Shown one piece after another: positions 36,235 through 38,239 of a DNA stretch of 38,239 nt (within the stretch, counting starts at the first letter, position 1; every line of letters begins with the position of its first letter). Made by a program: the position numbers and the translations under genes. Source of the stretch: Candidatus Wolfebacteria bacterium (GTDB lineage Bacteria > Patescibacteriota > Minisyncoccia > Phycocordibacterales > NVSU01); the NCBI GenBank assembly GCA_002401345.1, contig NVSU01000001.1, positions 17,078 through 55,316 on the forward strand, read 5' to 3'. Under the pieces are notes generated by a model. The model saw only the letters and a list, made by a program, of their open reading frames with translations, was not told the DNA's origin and ran no database searches.

Positions 36235-37521
36235 TTAAAAAATTATAGGATTAATTTTAATAATTTTATCATCACCTGACCGAGCATTTCCCCTACCGTC
36301 AGTATTTGATGTGGAGATAAAAAGAAATCCATCGGGACTCAACGCAACTGCTCTTATTCTACCAAATTCCTCTCTGAAGTGCGCAGTGAGTGAACGTACT
36401 TCATTATCTTTAATCTTAGCTTCATATAATGACTCCCCTCGTAATCCGGCAAAAAACAAACTCTCATTCCCTTCTCCATCGAGACTTTGGCGGACAGGTA
36501 CAAATAATGCACCAGCGGGGGCCCACGTCTCATTTGGGCCCGAGTGAACAACTGGTGAATTCAAACCTATTTGTGTTTCATCTCCTTTAATTATAGGCCA
36601 CCCATAATTATTGCCCTTAACTACCAAATTCAGCTCATCAAACCCAGATTGTGTACCAGAGGGGCCGTGTTCTGTTATCCATAGAGTTCCACCAGAGTCC
36701 CACGCCAGTCCTTGAGGGTTACGATGTCCATATGAATACACTGCTGTTCCAAATGGATTATCTTCTGGAATGCGTCCATCATCTCTAATACGGAGAATTT
36801 TTCCAGCAAGCGAATTAATATCTTGTGCATTACTAGCTACTCGAGCATCGCCAGTTGTGATATACAAGAATCCATCAGGTCCGAACTTTATTCTTCCACC
36901 GTCGTGAAATATTGCTCCTGGTATTGAATCAATAATTATTTTTCTATTTAATAAAGAATCACCATCAAGCACATATCGTTCAACTCTATTGAGTAATCCT
37001 TCATCTTCTTTAGTCGTGAGATAAAGATATATGTATCCATTTTCTTTAAAGCTAGGATGTAGTGCTAGTCCAAGTAATCCCCCTTCTCCTACATGTTCAA
37101 CACCTTGAATTGTAAACACTTCATTATCATCTCCAATTAGAAGTAGATTTCCTGTTCGCTCAGTTATAAGAAGATCATAGTCAGATATATTTCCTGATGA
37201 ACCTGGAACAAAGACCACTTCCCAAGGAATAGAGAGATTTTGTGCGACAACTTCTATAGCAGGAATTTCTTCTTCAACTTTTATTACTGAGGTAGTCTGT
37301 GCTGGTGTCTCACCAGGTGCAGTCACGCTATCGATTGGCTCTTCTATATCTATTTGAGCTCCTGAATCAAAAGGAATGAATTCTTTTTCGATTTGAACCC
37401 CCTGTTCTAGAGTAGTCTGCGTAGGTGAATATAATGTCTGCATAATCACGCTTCTAAATACAAAAAATAACCCTACTACTACGACTGTATACACTATAAG
37501 TTTGATATAAATTTTTTTCAT
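36235..37521 (-). CDS. PQQ-dependent sugar dehydrogenase-like (GSDH family) protein, membrane-anchored
   Basis: The 428-residue protein has an N-terminal membrane anchor (IYIKLIVYTVVVVGLFFVF), a spacer, and a six-bladed propeller of the glucose/sorbosone dehydrogenase family (PF07995). Diagnostic phrases are LSIPWEVVFVP, LLITERTGNLLLIG, GEGGLLGLALHPSF, FHDGGRIKFGPDGFLYITTGDA, LAGKILRIRDDG, GHRNPQGLAWDSGGTLWITEHGPSG and NYGWPI. Members oxidise sugars with PQQ, but many CPR-like relatives have no known PQQ source, so activity is uncertain. msrA is coupled downstream. Confidence 0.9.
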   Translation of the reverse strand: MKKIYIKLIVYTVVVVGLFFVFRSVIMQTLYSPTQTTLEQGVQIEKEFIPFDSGAQIDIEEPIDSVTAPGETPAQTTSVIKVEEEIPAIEVVAQNLSIPWEVVFVPGSSGNISDYDLLITERTGNLLLIGDDNEVFTIQGVEHVGEGGLLGLALHPSFKENGYIYLYLTTKEDEGLLNRVERYVLDGDSLLNRKIIIDSIPGAIFHDGGRIKFGPDGFLYITTGDARVASNAQDINSLAGKILRIRDDGRIPEDNPFGTAVYSYGHRNPQGLAWDSGGTLWITEHGPSGTQSGFDELNLVVKGNNYGWPIIKGDETQIGLNSPVVHSGPNETWAPAGALFVPVRQSLDGEGNESLFFAGLRGESLYEAKIKDNEVRSLTAHFREEFGRIRAVALSPDGFLFISTSNTDGRGNARSGDDKIIKINPIIF

Positions 37522-37560
37522 AGTATTTAAAAATATTAATTTAGACCCTACTACATAGTA

Positions 37561-37594
37561 CGAATCCCCGCCTGCTGACGCACACGGGGATTCA
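37561..37594. repeat. Hairpin downstream of the alpha/beta hydrolase
   Basis: GAATCCCCG and CGGGGATTC form a 9-bp perfect stem. On the minus strand no T-run follows, so it is a weak terminator for the hydrolase gene. Confidence 0.5.
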
Positions 37595-37634
37595 TTAAAA
37601 AATAATCAATCAAAAGGTTTAAAAGAGTACTGTG

Positions 37635-38239
37635 TTACTTGAGCAACCAGGAAGAAATTGTATCCCCTGTTTCTTTTGCATGAACACCCATTATCACACC
37701 AGGGTGCGTCGCTCCTTTTATTTCAACAAAATCTGCATTGTAATATTCCGCCATAGCTTTTGATTTCTCATAAGAGATACCGAATGGAAGACTTCCTGCG
37801 AGCTCACCGGCAATAATAAAATATGGCATTGTAATAGATTCTTTGGGAACAGAAATTCCTCTTTTTCGATCTCTCCGTGCATTTCCAGACTCTTCACCAA
37901 ACATATCTTTCATCATCATAAGTGCGTCCTTTGGAAGATCAGGCATTTTCTCCATAATTTCTTTTTCATCCACAGGCATTCCTGCTTGCATTACATCATA
38001 TACAAGAGGTATCTTAGCAATTTGCTCCTCGTCTCCTGCACCCTGTACTTCGACTGATTGACTTGGGTCAACTGATATGAGTGCATGAATGTCAGAGTGA
38101 TCTCTTGCATACATGAGCACAATAAGTCCTCCCATACTATGACCAATCACAACTGGATTTTTTAAATTTAGTTCACTTACCACTACATCCACATCATCAG
38201 CATAATCCTGCATTGTTACTTTTGCAAGATCCACATCAC
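37635..38239 (-). CDS. Alpha/beta hydrolase, 5' part outside the window
   Basis: About 201 residues are visible, lacking the N-terminal strands and oxyanion-loop HG motif. The frame is open to the window edge (reading DVDLAKVTMQDYADDVDVVV), so the GTG at 38234 is not taken as the start. The nucleophile elbow is GHSMGG in NPVVIGHSMGGLIVLMYA, the acid is probably in the region after YFIIAGELAGS, and the histidine is in IKGATHPGVIMG. The substrate is unknown. A weak hairpin lies after the stop. Confidence 0.85.
   Translation of the reverse strand, partial: DVDLAKVTMQDYADDVDVVVSELNLKNPVVIGHSMGGLIVLMYARDHSDIHALISVDPSQSVEVQGAGDEEQIAKIPLVYDVMQAGMPVDEKEIMEKMPDLPKDALMMMKDMFGEESGNARRDRKRGISVPKESITMPYFIIAGELAGSLPFGISYEKSKAMAEYYNADFVEIKGATHPGVIMGVHAKETGDTISSWLLK

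Overview
The window comes from an AT-rich, compact bacterial genome that looks like a Candidate Phyla Radiation (Patescibacteria, probably Parcubacteria) chromosome. Evidence: a eukaryote-like type 2 IleRS, an eukaryote/archaeal-style single-chain GlyRS, a short RecO without a zinc finger, a free-standing four-helix-bundle (S23/IVP) gene, a DUF11-like surface protein, DUF3179, very few biosynthetic genes, short intergenic gaps and many tight hairpin-T terminators. The genetic code appears standard: a TGA stop ends the gene at 23462. I see no tRNA, rRNA, CRISPR array or transposase. The lineage call is inference.

Layout. 1-6.0 kb is accessory: a cut-off AI-2E-type permease, an S51 peptidase, a CheY-like receiver, a PQ-loop-like membrane protein, a three-gene caspase-like protease operon, two small membrane proteins and a HExxH lipoprotein. 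These blocks are separated by recurring intergenic modules, here called A, B and C. 6.0-20.3 kb is mainly housekeeping on the minus strand: glyS, an IVP gene inside perfect inverted repeats, a surface protein, a secreted protein, ileS followed by SGNH hydrolase, RBBP9-like hydrolase and recO, then dut-argS. The ileS product carries a complete histidine-phosphatase domain inside the synthetase. 20.3-25.0 kb is a deoxypyrimidine nucleotide block: dut, DUF1599/Nmad1, ThyX, a dCTP-deaminase-like gene, two NDT/Rcl-like genes and folA. Together they give dCTP to dUTP to dUMP to dTMP plus possible nucleotide salvage or sanitation. 25.1-26.7 kb is secE-nusG-rplK with a terminator-like hairpin in its leader and a duplicated rplK tail enclosing a hairpin cluster. 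27.2-33.5 kb has FKBP, DUF3179, a P-type ATPase, a His-rich MauE/DoxX-like protein and a ZIP transporter. 33.6-38.2 kb has two unknown genes, msrA, a PQQ-type sugar dehydrogenase-like protein and a cut-off alpha/beta hydrolase.

The most unusual signal is a family of about 120-133 bp palindromic leader elements at 20337-20456, 32321-32453 and 32520-32642, with a partial copy at 27942-28000. In each full copy a -10 box lies 7-9 nt before a near-leaderless upstream ORF starting M(N/D)PV. The element ends in an inverted repeat whose last two bases are the AT of the downstream gene's ATG. A short relative sits in frame inside ileS, where it encodes DPIRT...SNG. I know of no description of this family and treat it as the main candidate for something new.
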